A stretch of DNA of 45,111 bases, taken from contig NZ_CADEAD010000008.1 in the NCBI RefSeq assembly GCF_902825145.1, forward strand, positions 1 to 45,111, read 5' to 3'. Below are positions 42,936 through 45,111 of the stretch, piece by piece. A program made the translations under genes and the position numbers. A model generated the notes under the pieces. The model had not been told where the DNA came from. It did no database searches and saw nothing but the letters and a program-made list of their open reading frames with translations. Position 1 is the stretch's first letter. The number at the start of each line of letters is the position of its first letter. This DNA is from Bartonella phoceensis. Its GTDB lineage: Bacteria; Pseudomonadota; Alphaproteobacteria; Rhizobiales; Rhizobiaceae.

Positions 42936-44975
42936 ATGGGAAAAAAACACCCTGAAAAATCTAGCACAGCATCTTTTAATTTAGAGGCTCTCAATACAGC
43001 AACCACAACACAAAGATCGCCTCTCTCGCATAAGAAAACCATTGATAAGACGCAATATAATCCAATGACCGGCCTACAAATGGAAAAAATCCAACGTTGG
43101 TCCAAAACTGTCTATGGCAATGAAGATATGTTTTTAAATTCAGAGCCTTCACACACAACAACTACACCACAAAGACCACCTCTCTCAAAAGAAGAAATGA
43201 TTAAAAGGGTGGAAAGTGATCCAGCAGTCAAAGTGTGTGCAGAAAAAATCCAACGTTGGTCTAAAACTGTTTATGGTTATAAGCATGCCTTACGTAAAGA
43301 AACGAACAAGATCCTCAAAAATCCTGCGATAAAAGATTCACTTTTAAGACGCGTGGCAAACAGTCCTGCCTCTATTCATGGTCTTGCAGGTATGGAAGTA
43401 TGTGGTTTGAAAACAACCTCACGTAAACAAGCTGAAGAAGGTCTTTCCTACTTACATTCCACCATTAATGTTTATGCAGCAGCTGTAGAATATGCATACA
43501 AAAATATGGGCATCAGGATTCCAAAACAAAATGCAGTGATGGAACGAAGCCTAGGAAAATCATCTGATGCTAGAAAAAAGGCAGAATCTCTCTTAAACGA
43601 AAGGATAACCCATTTATTAGTCCAAAGTAATCCATCTGTTCAAAGATATTACACACGAACCGAACATTGGAGCCAAGTTGTATATGGCAACGCGCACGTT
43701 TTTCAGAAGCAAATGGAGGATATTCTAAAAGATCCTGCTGCGGGAAAGCAACTTTTACAGGATCTTACTAAAAAACCTGCATCTTTTCATAAACTCGCCG
43801 GTCATAACATCTGCGGCTTTAAAAGTAATACGCGCATATGTGCTGAGGAGCGTGTGGTATACCTGTGTGAGGCTCTTGAAAATTACCTATCTGCTGTAAA
43901 GCAAGCAAAAGAGCGTATTATAAAAAAACAACAAACACAACAAAAACGTTTTGGTATGTCAAAAAGCCAGCAACAAGAACTGAGACAAAAGCTTCCGACA
44001 ATCCCAGAAGAGCAATACGCTCCACAGCATGACACGCAACCAAACGAATCTGGAGTTACAGCAGCACAAAAAACATCTCTCTCAAATGAGCAGATTGCTC
44101 GTTTACGCAATTCCCCATCTGTTCAAGAACATTACGTACGAGTCAGATATTGGAGCCAATCTGTATATGGCAGCCCGAATATTTTTCAAACAGCAATGGA
44201 GGATATTCTAAAAAATCCTGCTATGGGAGAACAACTTTCACAGAAGATTGTTGAAAAACCTGCATCCTTTCATAAACTTGCCGGTCATAACATATGCGGC
44301 TTTAAAAGCGCTGCGCGCGTACATGCTGAAAATTATCTCTCATACCTCAACGAGGCTATAGAACGTTACACACTTGCTGTAAAAGATGCAAAAGCAGCTA
44401 TCTTACAAGAACAGCAACAGATTTCACAGCCTGGTATGCAAGCAAGCAAATCGGCAGTTACAACAGCGCAGGCAACAGTTTCTCCACCAAAAGCTCCTCT
44501 CTCAAATGCGGAAGTGATTGCCGCGGTTAGAAATGACGATAATGTTCAAAGGCAACACAGACGCGTTAGATATTGGAGCAACTCTGTATTTGGCAACGAG
44601 AATGTTTTTCGGCAGCATATGGAGAATATTTTAACAAGTCCTGAAACAGCAGAACAACTTTTACAGGATCTCACAACAAGTCCTACATCTTTTCATAAAC
44701 TCGCCGGTTATAGCATCTGCGGCTTCAGAAGTCGTGCACGTCGAAATGCTGAAGAGTCTCGACAACACCTTCAGCACGCTGTGAAAGCTTACGCAGCCGC
44801 TGTACAAGAAGCACGAGAAGATATTACACAAGCACAAGAAGTACAACAAAGATGCGTTGATGCGTCAGAAAGCCAGAAACAAGAGATTACACAAAAGATT
44901 CAGAAATCTCAAGAAAGGCAACAGACTCAACACCAAAGAGGTAAAGGCGAAAAAGGAGTAGTTTTCGCTCTTTGA
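42936..44975 (+). CDS. Multi-BID effector (four BID domains), BepF/BepG-like
   Basis: The 679-residue product contains four BID domains at about 98-200, 235-330, 398-490 and 540-640, each recognised by a W-S-x-x-V-[YF]-G start (for example WSQVVYGNAHVF, WSNSVFGNENVF) and an LAGx.(x)CGFKS-type centre (KLAGHNICGFKSNTR). A lone first BID start (QRWSKTVYGNEDMF, about 51-64) is cut short and arises from a 159-base tandem repeat. No EPLYA-type tyrosine motifs are seen. Position after bepE suggests BepF, while four BIDs without tyrosine motifs is the BepG layout of B. henselae, so I leave the symbol open. BepF and BepG contribute to actin-driven uptake of bacterial clumps (invasome) in endothelial cells. 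The charged tail ends KGEKGVVFAL. Confidence 0.85.
   Translation: MGKKHPEKSSTASFNLEALNTATTTQRSPLSHKKTIDKTQYNPMTGLQMEKIQRWSKTVYGNEDMFLNSEPSHTTTTPQRPPLSKEEMIKRVESDPAVKVCAEKIQRWSKTVYGYKHALRKETNKILKNPAIKDSLLRRVANSPASIHGLAGMEVCGLKTTSRKQAEEGLSYLHSTINVYAAAVEYAYKNMGIRIPKQNAVMERSLGKSSDARKKAESLLNERITHLLVQSNPSVQRYYTRTEHWSQVVYGNAHVFQKQMEDILKDPAAGKQLLQDLTKKPASFHKLAGHNICGFKSNTRICAEERVVYLCEALENYLSAVKQAKERIIKKQQTQQKRFGMSKSQQQELRQKLPTIPEEQYAPQHDTQPNESGVTAAQKTSLSNEQIARLRNSPSVQEHYVRVRYWSQSVYGSPNIFQTAMEDILKNPAMGEQLSQKIVEKPASFHKLAGHNICGFKSAARVHAENYLSYLNEAIERYTLAVKDAKAAILQEQQQISQPGMQASKSAVTTAQATVSPPKAPLSNAEVIAAVRNDDNVQRQHRRVRYWSNSVFGNENVFRQHMENILTSPETAEQLLQDLTTSPTSFHKLAGYSICGFRSRARRNAEESRQHLQHAVKAYAAAVQEAREDITQAQEVQQRCVDASESQKQEITQKIQKSQERQQTQHQRGKGEKGVVFAL
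42993..43310 (+). repeat. 159-base direct tandem repeat within the four-BID gene
   Basis: CAAAGATCGCCTCTCTC (43011) matches CAAAGACCACCTCTCTC (43170), and GAAAAAATCCAACGTTGG (43083) matches the same text at 43242; both pairs are 159 bases (53 codons) apart, so the frame is kept. The outer limits are approximate. The first copy codes a truncated BID start. Confidence 0.8.
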
Positions 44976-45009
44976 AGAAAGATGAAATAAGATTTAGTTT
45001 TTAAGCAGA

Positions 45010-45048
45010 TTTTTGGTGCAAATCGTTTTGAAGAATTTGCACCAAAAA
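45010..45048. repeat. Perfect inverted repeat after the last bep gene
   Basis: TTTTTGGTGCAAAT (45010-45023) and ATTTGCACCAAAAA (45035-45048) are perfect 14-base arms with an 11-base loop, 35 bases after the stop codon. The outer ends lack a T-run in the direction of either strand, so it is a hairpin but not a textbook terminator. Confidence 0.6.
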
Positions 45049-45111
45049 GAGAGTGTAATGGTGGAGCAAAAGCTCACTAAGATATTGCTATAACTTATTG
45101 ATTAAATTTTA

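Noticed and set aside
1..45111. CRISPR array, insertion sequence, tRNA or rRNA
   Set aside because: No regularly spaced short repeats, transposase frames or tRNA/rRNA-like sequences were recognised; the repeats present are explained by gene duplication.

Overview
The window comes from the chromosome of a Bartonella species, most likely a member of the lineage that carries one VirB/VirD4 locus (lineage 4: the henselae/quintana/tribocorum/vinsonii group). The basis is an uninterrupted virB2-virB11 operon, a virD4 coupling-protein gene and seven Bartonella effector (Bep) genes with FIC and/or BID domains, in the order bepA-virD4-bepB-bepC-bepD-bepE. The species cannot be fixed from the sequence. 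Two bepA-type genes sit between virB11 and virD4, so it does not look like B. henselae, which is recalled as having one.

Layout. 1-2.9 kb: the last 40 codons of one autotransporter and a complete paralogue of it (Iba/Cfa type). 2.9-8.6 kb: a gene-poor, decaying stretch with an unrecognised reverse gene, very small membrane-peptide ORFs, two EexN-type lipoprotein genes plus a fragment of a third, and a ParA/ribbon-helix-helix pair that looks like a plasmid or ICE remnant. 9.4-12.1 kb: a truncated DUF442-type gene, then the housekeeping pair HAD hydrolase-ribF on the minus strand. 13.1-14.5 kb: a small membrane protein and a complete VbhA-like antitoxin/Fic toxin pair. 15.1-17.7 kb: a three-gene ABC-2 exporter. 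17.7-19.5 kb: decayed DNA with an eexN pseudogene containing a C10 tract. 19.5-20.2 kb: a membrane-anchored SNase-like gene divergent from virB2, apparently without catalytic residues.

20.6-29.3 kb: virB2 to virB11, tightly packed with ATGA and 8-14 nt overlaps. The one exception is a 213-nt gap between virB6 and virB7 that holds consecutive hairpins. 29.5-45 kb: bepA-type copy 1, bepA-type copy 2, virD4, bepB, a promoterless 3' fragment of virD4, bepC, bepD, bepE and a four-BID effector. The apparatus (VirB2-11) and VirD4 would export the Beps through their C-terminal BID domains and charged tails into host cells. The tyrosine-repeat effectors (BepD, BepE) would be phosphorylated there, and BepC would act through its FIC-domain protein contacts.

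The most notable structure is a 2750-bp tandem duplication (virD4 3' end-spacer-bep) that produced bepB and bepC. Its first 490 bp are still perfectly identical between copies, while the following spacer has diverged. The FIC catalytic motif is degenerate in three of the four FIC-type Beps and altered (Lys at the Glu/Asp position) in the fourth. The only canonical FIC motif in the window belongs to the stand-alone toxin-antitoxin pair. I see no tRNA, rRNA, CRISPR array or insertion sequence.
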